A stretch of 64,000 bases of DNA from a virus. Position numbers and translations under genes: made by a program. Position 1 is the stretch's first letter; each line of letters begins with the position of its first letter. The DNA is taken from positions 1-64,000 of IMG/VR virus record IMGVR_UViG_3300025446_000004; one strand, given 5' to 3'. The notes beneath the pieces are model-generated. The model had not been told where the DNA came from. It worked only from the letters and a program-made list of their open reading frames with translations, and did not search any database. Of this stretch, positions 26,470 to 34,385 are shown one piece after another.

Positions 26470-27042
26470 TTATTTTTTATAGTAACATTTATCACGAAGG
26501 CACCGAGTCATTTCATACCACTCATCATAAGTGAATCTATCCCCCTTACCACAATTACACCGGGCACAACACGCCACACAATTTTCTTTAGAATATCCCT
26601 TGGTATTATCCTTTCGATCCAAATTGTACGCCACAGTTCCAGAAATATGCTTATACCACACCAACTCCATTCCACAATAATGACAAAACTTCTCATTAAC
26701 AAATAATAAAAACTCTTCATATGTTAAATCAACGGGGTATCTCAATTTGTTTCTATCTTTTAATACCCGATAAACTGCCTCATATGGCCGCAATCTGGCA
26801 CTCTTTCCCCATACTTCACGAATCAAACAACCACAAGACTCTCTTCCTGCTATAAGGCCGCATCTCTTCACTTTACATAACCCACCACAATCACACTTAC
26901 AAGACCACACACTGCCGCCGCGCCTAACAGGAAAAACTCTACCTAACACAACTAATTTCCCAAACCTCATTCCTGTCAAATCCTTTGGCAATCTTCTTGG
27001 TTTTTCACTACCGTACACCGGCAACCTTGGGTTTCCCATCAT
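26470..27042 (-). CDS. HNH endonuclease, homing type
   Basis: The product is 190 residues. The N-terminal segment (LPKDLTGMRFGKLVVLGRVF ... WSCKCDCGG) is the DNA-binding module common in phage HNH proteins. The nuclease core is CHYCGMELVW ... YNLDRKDNTKGYSKENCVAC CARC. It stands alone at the promoter-proximal end of the left operon, preceded by an AT-rich leader. It is AT-richer than its neighbours, which fits recent arrival. Confidence 0.85.
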   Translation of the reverse strand: MMGNPRLPVYGSEKPRRLPKDLTGMRFGKLVVLGRVFPVRRGGSVWSCKCDCGGLCKVKRCGLIAGRESCGCLIREVWGKSARLRPYEAVYRVLKDRNKLRYPVDLTYEEFLLFVNEKFCHYCGMELVWYKHISGTVAYNLDRKDNTKGYSKENCVACCARCNCGKGDRFTYDEWYEMTRCLRDKCYYKK

Positions 27043-27558
27043 ACCTCCATAAACTTTATACTAAAACACCCGTTAAATTATTACACTTCTAGCATTCCCT
27101 CTCGTCATATCTTTATACCACACAGGCACTTATGACCCGTATAGCTACACCAGTATATAGGATATTACTGGCATATATACAACCTTTTTATTATGTGCAA
27201 CATACACACAACTTGTTGATTGTAAAAGATTTACACGGTTGCCTATCGGCGTGCGAAAAGCAGGGATTCCCCCTCTGCGACCAATCATTTTCAATTGGTC
27301 AATATAATAATCCCCCGTTGTATGGCTGTTTTTGTTCATATGACTTTGTTCGACCGGGACGTATGCTTTTTCGGCGCATCAACTAGCGCCCCGTTGCCCG
27401 GAAAACCGCCCTTGCGTGGCGGAACAGACCTTACGTTGCTCCTCACTAACTGCTGTGTTATCAGGTTTCCTCAGTATGATATAAGGTTGACTAGAACAAA
27501 TACACTGAAACTACTACGAACTGGTACATGACACACCAATACGCAAGTTTCAGTTCTT
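27043..27558 (-). promoter_or_regulatory. Non-coding leader of the left operon
   Basis: About 500 bases lie between the leftward promoter and the first left gene. They contain an inverted repeat GACCAAT/ATTGGTC (27,279-27,300) and a CCGCC ... GGCGG stem near 27,410. Frames of 60-85 codons exist on both strands but none has a good start site or a recognisable product. The leader could carry antitermination or attenuation signals. Confidence 0.45.
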
Positions 27559-27587
27559 ACTGTATCACAGTTTGTGTTATTTGTCAA
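27559..27587 (-). promoter_or_regulatory. Leftward sigma70-like promoter
   Basis: On the minus strand TTGACA (27,587-27,582), 17 bases, then TACAGT (27,564-27,559). It is back-to-back with the rightward promoter and would drive the left operon. Confidence 0.75.
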
Positions 27588-27614
27588 GTGGTGCCGATTG
27601 GACTTGACAAATAA
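27577..27614. repeat. 12-bp inverted repeat spanning the divergent -35 boxes
   Basis: TTATTTGTCAAG (27,577-27,588) and CTTGACAAATAA (27,603-27,614) are perfect inverted copies and contain the -35 boxes of the two diverging promoters. One regulator bound here could control both arms. Confidence 0.7.
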
Positions 27615-27632
27615 AGAGAGTTGTGCTACTGT
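27604..27632 (+). promoter_or_regulatory. Rightward sigma70-like promoter
   Basis: TTGACA (27,604-27,609), 17 bases, then TACTGT (27,627-27,632), with TGTGC just before the -10. The start codon of the first rightward gene is about 28 bases further on. Confidence 0.75.
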
Positions 27633-27659
27633 AAAAGAAACAGTTGAAAAGGCGCGAGT

Positions 27660-27872
27660 ATGTCTGATACAGTTCATGGGCCATTCACAACCGTCCGCGA
27701 AGCTTTAGCGAAGATTGATGAGCTAACCAGCGCTAAAAAGAAGGCATTTCTCAGCAGTAGGATGGTAAAAGGCACAGATAAGTATCACAAACGGCTTGGG
27801 TTTCTTAAATCAGGAACGTTCGAGTGGTTTGTAAAAGAAGGGAAGAAATCAAATGCGTCAGATAACACGTAA
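27660..27872 (+). CDS. Small early protein, unknown
   Basis: The product is 70 residues and basic, with helix-rich segments (FTTVREALAKIDELTSAKKK). It is the first gene after the rightward promoter, so a role in early host takeover or regulation is plausible. It overlaps the next gene by 20 bases. No family is recognised. Confidence 0.6.
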   Translation: MSDTVHGPFTTVREALAKIDELTSAKKKAFLSSRMVKGTDKYHKRLGFLKSGTFEWFVKEGKKSNASDNT

Positions 27873-28158
27873 AGCAATCGAGAAAACGTTAGCACAGTAT
27901 GAGATTAAGCCGGGCGGCAAGGAATTCATGGCTGGTGCTATATTGTTAGCAGGACTGAATGTTGGCCCCAATGTCAAGCGTGTGGCAAAGGTTCTCAAAG
28001 TCTCCCGCAAAGAAGTACAACCCTATGCACAACGTTTGCGCCAGAGTAAGATATGGAGTGGTGGTAAGATTAACTGTGGATGGTTTGAAAAAGAAACAAG
28101 CGGTATTTCATTCTTGCTTGACCTGTCTGTAGCCATGGGATTTCTACAACGCGCATAG
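27853..28158 (+). CDS. Putative winged-helix DNA-binding protein
   Basis: The product is 101 residues. VKRVAKVLKVSRKEVQPYAQ has helix-turn-helix spacing and is followed by RLRQSKIW and a Gly-rich beta turn, as in a winged helix. As the second gene after the divergent promoter, it is the best local candidate for the regulator of the inverted repeat. This is inference only. Confidence 0.55.
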   Translation: MRQITRKAIEKTLAQYEIKPGGKEFMAGAILLAGLNVGPNVKRVAKVLKVSRKEVQPYAQRLRQSKIWSGGKINCGWFEKETSGISFLLDLSVAMGFLQRA

Positions 28159-28172
28159 CCGAGGGATACCAC

Positions 28173-30854
28173 TTGGAAATCAAGCTTCTTAAAGCGGATG
28201 ATGTAAAACCGCCAATGAATATTACCACAATCACAGATATTAAACAGCTTCCGCTTCTTGTGGATTTTTTCAATAACTCTGGTGGTGTGTTTGGGTGGGA
28301 CATTGAGACAACTCCACTTAAAGATTTCTTCTATCGTCGCACTCGAACCGTTCAGTTTGGAAATCGAGAAAAACAATTTGTTGTCGATCTTCTGGCACTA
28401 TGCGACGGTGATCCTGATTTGCTCTTTGAGGCTCAAGGGAATTATGGCGCGAATCTCTACAAAGCGCCAAAACTCAAACTCTTTATGGACACCATTGCTC
28501 CGGTGCTTTGCGCTGCTGACTGTACAAAGGTTGGTGTGATGCTGAGTTTTGAGTACGAAAATTTTTACTGGCAATTCGGCCTTCGTACATGTGGATTCTT
28601 TGATTGCTCACTTGTAGAGAAAGTAATTTACGCCGGACTGCACTCATTGAAGCACTATGAGTTTTATTCCATGGAGGCCATGACTCAACGCTATTTCGCA
28701 TTCCAGATTGACAAGGGTTTGCAAACATCATTCAACCTGTCCGACCCACTCAGTGAAGACCAAATCAAATATGCAGCCCTTGATAGCCGCTTGCCGCTGG
28801 CCCTTCGTGATGCACAAATGCTTGTTCTTAAGGGCCGTACAGTAAAAGACTTGCTCGTGAAAGGAAACCCATCGGCTGCGATTCTTGCTAGATTAAACCC
28901 CCTTGTGCTTGGTGATAACCTCGTGGAGATTGCACAAATTGAAAATGATGCCATTGGCGCATTTCAAGACATGCACATTCACGGGGAGCGCATCAACTGT
29001 GAGAAGTGGCTTGCTCGATGCACCAAGCTTGAGGAAGAATTCAATAATCTGATTTTCAACGTGCTTGATCCTATATTTATACCAATTGTCGGGAACAAGA
29101 ACGATCTCATAACCGATGAATCCATTGAAACAGCAACACAGGAATGGAAGGCCCTTAACATAGTAACCGATGAGGAATTAATTCTAAAAAAGGATGCAAG
29201 GGGAGCGCGAAAACAGGGTCTACATTCTGTGGCAAGAGATTTGGAAATTAAAGCAGGAGAATTAGAAACCGCACGACGAACAAAAAAAGATGCCCTAAAA
29301 GAACAGACCAATGCACTAAAACGTACACGCACGGTACAATATGCTCTCTTGGAAAAATGTGAGGGCAATGCGCTCATCAACTATGGTTCAAACAAACAAC
29401 TGATAGCAGTAGTGCAACAGATACCGGGTCTCAAGAAAGTTAAGGATATGGAAGATGAGACCCTTGAAAAGTATTCTGTTTATGCTGTCATGCGTGCAAT
29501 TAAAGAGTATCATCGAATTTCAAAAGAACTGAGTACTTATGGCAGACCGTGGGCAACACAATGGAAAACACATGCGTGCAATGAAGAAGGATGGCTAAAT
29601 CCCGGCGATGGTCGCTTGCACTCTGTGTTCAATCAACTTGAAGCTGAAACAGGACGGTCCAGTTCTGAAAAACCAAACGGCCAGAATGTACCACAAGATA
29701 AAGAAGTACGCAGTTGTTTTATTGCTGACCCACCAAATGAAAACATCCGGATTAGTGGCTGCTGTGAGGACGACACAAGCTTTGAACCAGACGCTTTTGG
29801 AGCAAATCAGTTTTATTGTTTGAAGTGTGGGCAGCCTTGTGAAACCCACGCCGAAGAGTATGTAATCATTACTGCCGACATGTCTGGTGCCGAATTGCGC
29901 ATTATTGCTGAATGCGCCGATGATCCGTTGTGGATCATGGCATTCGCTCGTGGTAAAGATATTCACTCAGTAGGAACCGAACTTCTGTATGAAGAGAAGT
30001 GGCCCGTTCTTGCGCTGCCTGACTGTGACTACTATAAACTTCATACATGTGAATCGGTGGCGAAGAATCCGCTTTGTCAAGTTGGTGAACCACAATGCAA
30101 GAAATGTGAATGCCCTGAACACAAAGAACTTCGTGATGACAACAAGAGTACCAATTTTTTGTTAGCCTACGGGGGTGGTGCATATACGCTAGCGGCTCGC
30201 ATCAAGAAGACAGTCCGTGAAGCTAAAATCCTTATGGCCCTTCACGAACAGAAGAATCCGCGCATTTGGGAATATTTGAAAAAATCTGGTAAAATGGCCG
30301 TAAAGATCAAACGCGCATTCGACATGTTCGGACGCCGTAGATTGTTCCCAGAACCGACCATGGAACTCGCTAAGGAACGGTTCATGGAGGATCACGAAGA
30401 TAAGTTAGAAATTGAGCCGAATGAGGCCGATGAACGGATAGAAGATTTCGTTTCTACATATAAGCGAAAACCGACTGCCGAGGAAAAATGGTTCTTGACA
30501 CATCGGCTGCCAACACAGAACCAAATAAAAAGTTCTTGGAAAGGAATGCACGAGTCCATCGAACGGCAAGGCAAGAACCACTGCATTCAGGGAACCAACG
30601 CGACAATTGCAAAACTGGCTATGGGGTCTGGATGCGATAAAGATGGTAAACCATACCTATGGGTGACATTGCCACAATATCGTGCCAAGTTGGTAAAGTT
30701 CGTTCACGATGAGTTGGTGATTCAAGCACCAAAGCAATATGCTCAGATTGTGGTAGAATTGGTGGGAGACGCTTTTAAACGATCGGCGTCCACAAAGATG
30801 AAGAAGGTGGTCATGGAGTTTGATGCCCACGTTGCGGAGTATTGGAAGAAATGA
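28173..30854 (+). CDS. DNA polymerase, family A, with 3'-5' exonuclease domain
   Basis: The product is 893 residues from a TTG start preceded by GAGGGA. The exonuclease site is GWDIETTPLK (D43, E45). Polymerase motif A is ADMSGAELRIIAE (about 568), motif B is KSTNFLLAYGGG (about 658) and motif C is VKFVHDELV (about 843). Two Cys-rich insertions flank motif A: residues about 526-555 (GCCEDDTS ... CLKCGQPC) and about 620-650 (CQVGEPQCKKCECPEH). They could form zinc ribbons. The enzyme would replicate phage DNA together with the helicase and SSB candidate further right. Confidence 0.9.
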   Translation: MEIKLLKADDVKPPMNITTITDIKQLPLLVDFFNNSGGVFGWDIETTPLKDFFYRRTRTVQFGNREKQFVVDLLALCDGDPDLLFEAQGNYGANLYKAPKLKLFMDTIAPVLCAADCTKVGVMLSFEYENFYWQFGLRTCGFFDCSLVEKVIYAGLHSLKHYEFYSMEAMTQRYFAFQIDKGLQTSFNLSDPLSEDQIKYAALDSRLPLALRDAQMLVLKGRTVKDLLVKGNPSAAILARLNPLVLGDNLVEIAQIENDAIGAFQDMHIHGERINCEKWLARCTKLEEEFNNLIFNVLDPIFIPIVGNKNDLITDESIETATQEWKALNIVTDEELILKKDARGARKQGLHSVARDLEIKAGELETARRTKKDALKEQTNALKRTRTVQYALLEKCEGNALINYGSNKQLIAVVQQIPGLKKVKDMEDETLEKYSVYAVMRAIKEYHRISKELSTYGRPWATQWKTHACNEEGWLNPGDGRLHSVFNQLEAETGRSSSEKPNGQNVPQDKEVRSCFIADPPNENIRISGCCEDDTSFEPDAFGANQFYCLKCGQPCETHAEEYVIITADMSGAELRIIAECADDPLWIMAFARGKDIHSVGTELLYEEKWPVLALPDCDYYKLHTCESVAKNPLCQVGEPQCKKCECPEHKELRDDNKSTNFLLAYGGGAYTLAARIKKTVREAKILMALHEQKNPRIWEYLKKSGKMAVKIKRAFDMFGRRRLFPEPTMELAKERFMEDHEDKLEIEPNEADERIEDFVSTYKRKPTAEEKWFLTHRLPTQNQIKSSWKGMHESIERQGKNHCIQGTNATIAKLAMGSGCDKDGKPYLWVTLPQYRAKLVKFVHDELVIQAPKQYAQIVVELVGDAFKRSASTKMKKVVMEFDAHVAEYWKK

Positions 30855-31264
30855 AAAAACTTATATTGAAACGCCGAACCATTGAAGTAGTTCCATACAA
30901 CCACGATGTTACCGTAATCTTAACTACTGACATTAAACGTGCAGTATTAAAACTTAAGGGTGAACTTGGTGACGATATAATAACCCGCATAAAACCCAAC
31001 ATGCACGCCCTGACAGTCTTTTCAGATGGCAACTCTAATATATTTATATTCCTAGAAATGAAGCCGGATGTTGGCACCCTTGTGCATGAAGTTTATCATG
31101 CAGTGGATTTCATTTTACGTGATGCGGGGGTCAAAAATGATCCACACGTCAACGATGAAACGTGGGCTTACCATTTGGGCGACTTGACAAGACAAGTGGT
31201 AAAGTTTTATCATCACGCTAACAGCAAGGGAAAGTTCAGTACCAACAATCGGGCTAAGACTTGA
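30851..31264 (+). CDS. Putative zinc metallopeptidase, HExxH
   Basis: ATG at 30,851 overlaps the polymerase stop (ATGA). The product is 137 residues. GTLVHEVYHAVDFIL holds a HExxH helix and is followed by DETWAYHLGDL, where a further acidic ligand could lie. Such minimal metallopeptidase-like proteins are common in phages, with unknown targets. A second HExxH protein is encoded at 35,353. Confidence 0.65.
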   Translation: MKKLILKRRTIEVVPYNHDVTVILTTDIKRAVLKLKGELGDDIITRIKPNMHALTVFSDGNSNIFIFLEMKPDVGTLVHEVYHAVDFILRDAGVKNDPHVNDETWAYHLGDLTRQVVKFYHHANSKGKFSTNNRAKT

Positions 31265-31289
31265 CAAACGGAAAAAAGTGTGCTATAGT
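31261..31289 (+). promoter_or_regulatory. Strong sigma70-like promoter
   Basis: TTGACA (31,261-31,266), 17 bases, then TATAGT (31,284-31,289) preceded by TGTGC. The expected RNA start, near 31,296, lies just before a strongly structured segment. Confidence 0.85.
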
Positions 31290-31300
31290 CATAAAAGAAT

Positions 31301-31387
31301 GCGGCGAAGGTGAGAAAAGAGCGGGCCGGTGGTCCGGGGAGCTTGGGGAACTGCTTACGGCACCGGTCCAAAATCACGGTTCGCCGC
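31301..31387 (+). ncRNA. Structured leader or small RNA
   Basis: Outer stem GCGGCGAA (31,301-31,308) pairs with TTCGCCGC (31,380-31,387). Inner stem GGGCCGGTG (31,323-31,331) pairs with CACCGGTCC (31,361-31,369). Between the inner arms a smaller AGC/GCT pairing is possible. The fold begins a few bases after the predicted RNA start, so it is either the 5' leader of the 73-residue gene or a stand-alone RNA. No known RNA family is recognised. Confidence 0.6.
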
Positions 31388-31420
31388 ATAAGGCGTAGAA
31401 AAATTATATGGAGGAATCAA

Positions 31421-31642
31421 ATGACACTGGTATCTGATGTTGAAGCGGTGGCAAAGAAAATTGAAACAAACGTGATTGCAGACGCGAAGGCAGTTGAAGC
31501 CAAGTTGGCTGCTGCTCTTGCAAATGAGGCAACAAAGGCTAAGGCCCTTATCCTTGTAGAGGTTCAGAAGGCCAGTGTAAGCGCACAGACTTTAGCAGAG
31601 ACGCTTAAGGCCCTGTTTCTTGCTGAGCTTTCCAAGCTGTAG
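31421..31642 (+). CDS. Small Ala/Lys-rich helical protein
   Basis: ATG at 31,421 has GGAGG upstream. The product is 73 residues, almost entirely helical, Ala/Lys/Glu-rich (ADAKAVEAKLAAALANEATK), with a hydrophobic C-terminus. The strong promoter and structured leader suggest high expression. It could be a coiled-coil or DNA-associated protein. No family is recognised. Confidence 0.6.
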   Translation: MTLVSDVEAVAKKIETNVIADAKAVEAKLAAALANEATKAKALILVEVQKASVSAQTLAETLKALFLAELSKL

Positions 31643-31955
31643 TAGTTTGGGTGTACTCGCTGTTTAATAGCGGAGACAAAACAACGTGCCCTGTGCGGGC
31701 CAGTGTGGCTGATACCAACGTTGACAAATCGCTATCTCTGTCAGGGGACACCGGTGTAATTCGAATTCATCGGCGGCGAGTCGCAGCGACCGTGGGATAC
31801 GTCTAGTCGTTTCGCGTCTAGGCGTGTCTCACGGTCTAGGTTTTAAGGAGAGTTGTAATATATTTTTATAGAAAATCCGCTTTTTCCCTTTATATTACTA
31901 CGTAATATAAAGGGAAAAAGTAAAAAGAAAGCGAAAGTGGGAAGAGGAGGCGAAC
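31643..31955 (+). ncRNA. Non-coding stretch with long hairpins
   Basis: No gene is supported here. A 13-bp stem (two wobbles) joins ACCGTGGGATACG to CGTGTCTCACGGT across about 31,789-31,837, with a CTAG-rich inner loop. An ATATATTTTTATAG word follows at 31,858. The stretch lies between two small genes and ahead of the tRNA region, so it may encode a small RNA. Confidence 0.45.
31880..31920. repeat. Perfect 18-bp inverted repeat
   Basis: Arms at 31,880-31,897 and 31,903-31,920 are exact reverse complements, beginning CTTTTTCCC and ending GGGAAAAAG, with a 5-base loop CTACG. It lies 36-76 bases upstream of the next start codon. There is no T run downstream, so a terminator is unlikely; a protein-binding site, RNase III site or translation control hairpin is possible. 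Confidence 0.8.
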
Positions 31956-32147
31956 ATGGTGAAACTCTACGTGATACAACTTAAGAAATGGAAACGATGG
32001 AACAAAACCATCTGGACCCACGGCAGACATGAATATGGTGGACCGGTTTCTTTACGGTCCGCCATGAAAGCCTTGACGAAAGCACAAAAAGCATTTCCAA
32101 AAAGTGAATATCGAATTGCTGTGTATCGTCCAAGGAAAAAGAAGTGA
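31956..32147 (+). CDS. Small basic protein, unknown
   Basis: The product is 63 residues and very basic (MVKLYVIQLKKWKRWNKTIW ... YRPRKKK), with a GAGGAGGCGAAC start site. Its C-terminal layout (A-MKALTKAQKAFPKSEYRIA) resembles the product at 54,503-54,712 (RKALKEAKKTNPAGKYRLV), so the two may be paralogues. A nucleic-acid-binding role is plausible. Confidence 0.6.
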   Translation: MVKLYVIQLKKWKRWNKTIWTHGRHEYGGPVSLRSAMKALTKAQKAFPKSEYRIAVYRPRKKK

Positions 32148-32247
32148 AAGCGGGCTTTTCCACCGCAACCGGGAGAACCTAGCGGGGCTTAATGGTCCGG
32201 TCATGCAAAGGATGCACCGTTACCTGACCACGTGGAGTAACGGGATA

Positions 32248-32301
32248 GGGTACGCACAGTGTTGCACTGTGCGTGACCCGCATAGGCGGTAAAAATCCGC
32301 C
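32248..32301 (+). ncRNA. Two strong hairpins upstream of the tRNA genes
   Basis: ACGCACAGT, loop GTTGC, ACTGTGCGT (32,252-32,274) extends with GGGT/ACCC outside. GGCGG, loop TAAAAAT, CCGCC (32,285-32,301) follows. They may be processing signals or part of a small RNA between 32,148 and 32,316; no frame is supported there. Confidence 0.5.
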
Positions 32302-32316
32302 CGATGGAAAACCAAG

Positions 32317-32417
32317 AGGGTGTAGCTCAGATGGTGAGAGCACCCGACATGTTTCAGCCTTAAGGTAGACCAAAGGCACGTGCCGGGAGGCCGCAGGTTC
32401 GATTCCTGTCACCCCTT
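32317..32417 (+). tRNA. tRNA-like gene with aberrant, elongated anticodon arm
   Basis: The D arm (TAGCTCAG ... GAGC), an AGGCC variable loop and the T arm (GCAGG TTCGATT CCTGT) are standard. The acceptor pairs imperfectly (GAGGGTG against CACCCCT). In place of a 17-base anticodon arm there is a long rod: CCCGACATG pairs with CGTGCCGGG (one A-C mismatch), and GCCTT pairs with AAGGC further in, leaving a 35-base loop in the normal arm. No anticodon can be assigned, U33 is absent, and CCA is not encoded. It may be a decayed tRNA, a tRNA with an insertion, or a tRNA-like regulatory RNA. Confidence 0.6.
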
Positions 32418-32542
32418 GGATTTTGATGCCGAGAGACACTTAGTGTAGCGGCATCGGGAAACGTCTCTTGTTTGACTAGGGGAGACCATGGGCGACGTTT
32501 TGGAGAGAGTATCTTGGGTTTTGGCCGTCCACCAAAAGTTTT

Positions 32543-32617
32543 CGCGGGGTAGCTCAGTCCGGTAAGAGCGAAAGATTCATAATCTTTAGGCCACAGGTTC
32601 AAATCCTGTCCCCGCAA
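32543..32617 (+). tRNA. tRNA with CAU anticodon and C1-A72 acceptor
   Basis: The cloverleaf is complete: acceptor CGCGGGG/CCCCGCA, D stem GCTC/GAGC, anticodon stem AAAGA/TCTTT with loop TTCATAA (anticodon CAT), T stem ACAGG/CCTGT with loop TTCAAAT. The acceptor has the C1-A72 mismatch typical of bacterial initiator tRNA, but the anticodon stem lacks the three G-C pairs and the D stem has C11-G24 as in elongators. It could be elongator Met, initiator-like, or an Ile tRNA needing lysidine. CCA is not fully encoded. Confidence 0.85.
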
Positions 32618-32628
32618 CATTGGTTGCT

Positions 32629-33030
32629 ATGAACGAAAAACGTAGAGAGTATATGAAAATATATCACCACGAGTGGTATATTAATACCATGGTGAAACGA
32701 AGAGAACAGTGGTTTGTAGAAAATGGCCCATGTGTGGATTGTGGTAGAAATATAAATCTTGAAGTTGATCATATAGACCCATCCACCAAAATAAGTCACT
32801 GTGTTTGGAGTTGGTCAGAAAAGCGACGCAAAGAAGAATTAGAAAAATGTGTTGTACGCTGTAACGAATGTCATAAAATAAAAACAGCATCGGAGATTAG
32901 GGCAAAACTTTCTCGTCCCCCTGTACACGGAACAAGTTCAGGGTATATACACCACAAGTGTCGTTGTCATTTATGCAAGGATTTCCATAAAAATTATAGA
33001 CATTCCTACTATTTACAAAGTGGTAAATAG
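32629..33030 (+). CDS. HNH endonuclease next to tRNA
   Basis: ATG at 32,629 gives 133 residues; no clear ribosome site is seen. CVDCGRNINLEVDHIDP and CVVRCNECHKIKT form an HNH site with two zinc-binding Cys pairs, followed by a second Cys/His cluster (HHKCRCHLCKDFH). It starts about a dozen bases after the tRNA, so it is a likely homing gene that targets the tRNA region. Confidence 0.8.
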   Translation: MNEKRREYMKIYHHEWYINTMVKRREQWFVENGPCVDCGRNINLEVDHIDPSTKISHCVWSWSEKRRKEELEKCVVRCNECHKIKTASEIRAKLSRPPVHGTSSGYIHHKCRCHLCKDFHKNYRHSYYLQSGK

Positions 33031-33035
33031 TTTTT

Positions 33036-33602
33036 ATGAATCAAACTCATTTCACGGCTGATGAGCATATCGGTCACAAAAATATAATTATTTACTGCAA
33101 CCGCCCCTTTGCGGACATTCGTGAGATGCGCGATGAGATGATCCGTCGCCATAACGAAGTTGTCTCGGATGGTGATATAGTATATCATATCGGTGATATG
33201 TTTTGGCGTTTCAACAAGACAAAGGAAGTTTTAGACTACCTCTATTCACTCAACGGCACTCACCGATATGTTCTCGGGAACCATGAGGAAGCCATTCGAG
33301 ACCTTTTCAATAAATATCCAGACTGTGAATTCTTTGGTCCCCTATTTGAGCGCGTGTACTTAAATGGGGTGTCTACGGGAACGCCGGGCGGCATTGTGCT
33401 TGACCACTATGCCGGACGCGTGTGGCAGAACAGCAGTCACGGCTCGTGGCAATTATTTGGGCATAGTCACGCTGCACTACCTGACATTGGACTTTTACAA
33501 ATGGATGTAGGAGTTGACGCCCACAACTTCTATCCTGTATCATTGGATCAAGTAAAAGCGATCATGGCAAAGAAAATGGAGAGCCAGAGTGAGCGACCCT
33601 GA
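33036..33602 (+). CDS. Calcineurin-like metallophosphoesterase
   Basis: The product is 188 residues. Metal-binding motifs are in order: FTADEHIGHKNII (D9, H11), HIGDMFW, LGNHE, then GHSHAAL near the C-terminus. The layout matches small phage metallophosphoesterases that act on nucleotides or phosphoproteins. The substrate is unknown. The end overlaps the next gene, which starts with GTG. Confidence 0.85.
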   Translation: MNQTHFTADEHIGHKNIIIYCNRPFADIREMRDEMIRRHNEVVSDGDIVYHIGDMFWRFNKTKEVLDYLYSLNGTHRYVLGNHEEAIRDLFNKYPDCEFFGPLFERVYLNGVSTGTPGGIVLDHYAGRVWQNSSHGSWQLFGHSHAALPDIGLLQMDVGVDAHNFYPVSLDQVKAIMAKKMESQSERP

Positions 33603-34377
33603 TAAAAATATATCCCACGTCTATGAAAAAGACGAGTCTCCTTGTGAGCACAAATGGTCGCTCTATCGCCCTAGAAACAGTGGTATTGTAAAACGCTGCC
33701 TAAAATGTGGCTACATTCTTATTGAAAAAACCCCATGTCAACATCCCAATGCTTATTATATTGGCATCGATCCAGAGGCGCAGGGGCCAACATCTGTTTA
33801 CCGGTGTGAATCATGTAGAGAAGATTTTAAAAAAGAAGGCTGTTGGCACTTACACCGCGCAATAGCACGGCGAGAGCTTGAAACCAACGCAGCAGGAGAA
33901 CAACTATATTTATATTACGAAACATGTTTGGACTGTGGTGAGCGGCTTGTCAAAGCTCCGGAGCCGTATCAAGATAGTAACTGCACCAGTTGTCACCGCA
34001 GGGGCACAGTTCTATTCCATAGATTACCTAGTGGAAAAAACATTGCTCTATGTACGATGTGCGGTAAATACACCGACTTGTCAGTAAACTCCCCGGCAGC
34101 TACCATTACCACAGCAGCCCAACAATTAAACGAACAAATGACCCGCAATCGGGCAGCTAGGGATTTACTCAGAGCCAGTTTGCCCACAGATACTTTACAA
34201 GAACAAAGAATAATGCAAGGAATTGTAAATACGCAATTAGAAGCTTTAGCTAGAAATATGACCCCCGCATTTGCACGTAGCCAACCAAAAACCACGGCTA
34301 TAGTTGTAAAAAGGGAAACCACAACTCTTGTTGTGTCTACCGACCAAAGACCGCGTAAGTTCATTTGGGACGCATAG
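33589..34377 (+). CDS. Multi-zinc-ribbon protein
   Basis: GTG at 33,589 with GGAGAGCC upstream gives 262 residues. The N-terminal two thirds hold at least four Cys-Cys knuckle pairs (CLKCGY, CESCRE, CLDCGE, CTSC, CTMCGK), so several zinc ribbons are likely. A polar helical part and a beta tail follow. It could bind nucleic acid or transcription proteins. No family is recognised. Confidence 0.6.
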   Translation: MSDPDKNISHVYEKDESPCEHKWSLYRPRNSGIVKRCLKCGYILIEKTPCQHPNAYYIGIDPEAQGPTSVYRCESCREDFKKEGCWHLHRAIARRELETNAAGEQLYLYYETCLDCGERLVKAPEPYQDSNCTSCHRRGTVLFHRLPSGKNIALCTMCGKYTDLSVNSPAATITTAAQQLNEQMTRNRAARDLLRASLPTDTLQEQRIMQGIVNTQLEALARNMTPAFARSQPKTTAIVVKRETTTLVVSTDQRPRKFIWDA

Positions 34378-34385
34378 GGGGAACA

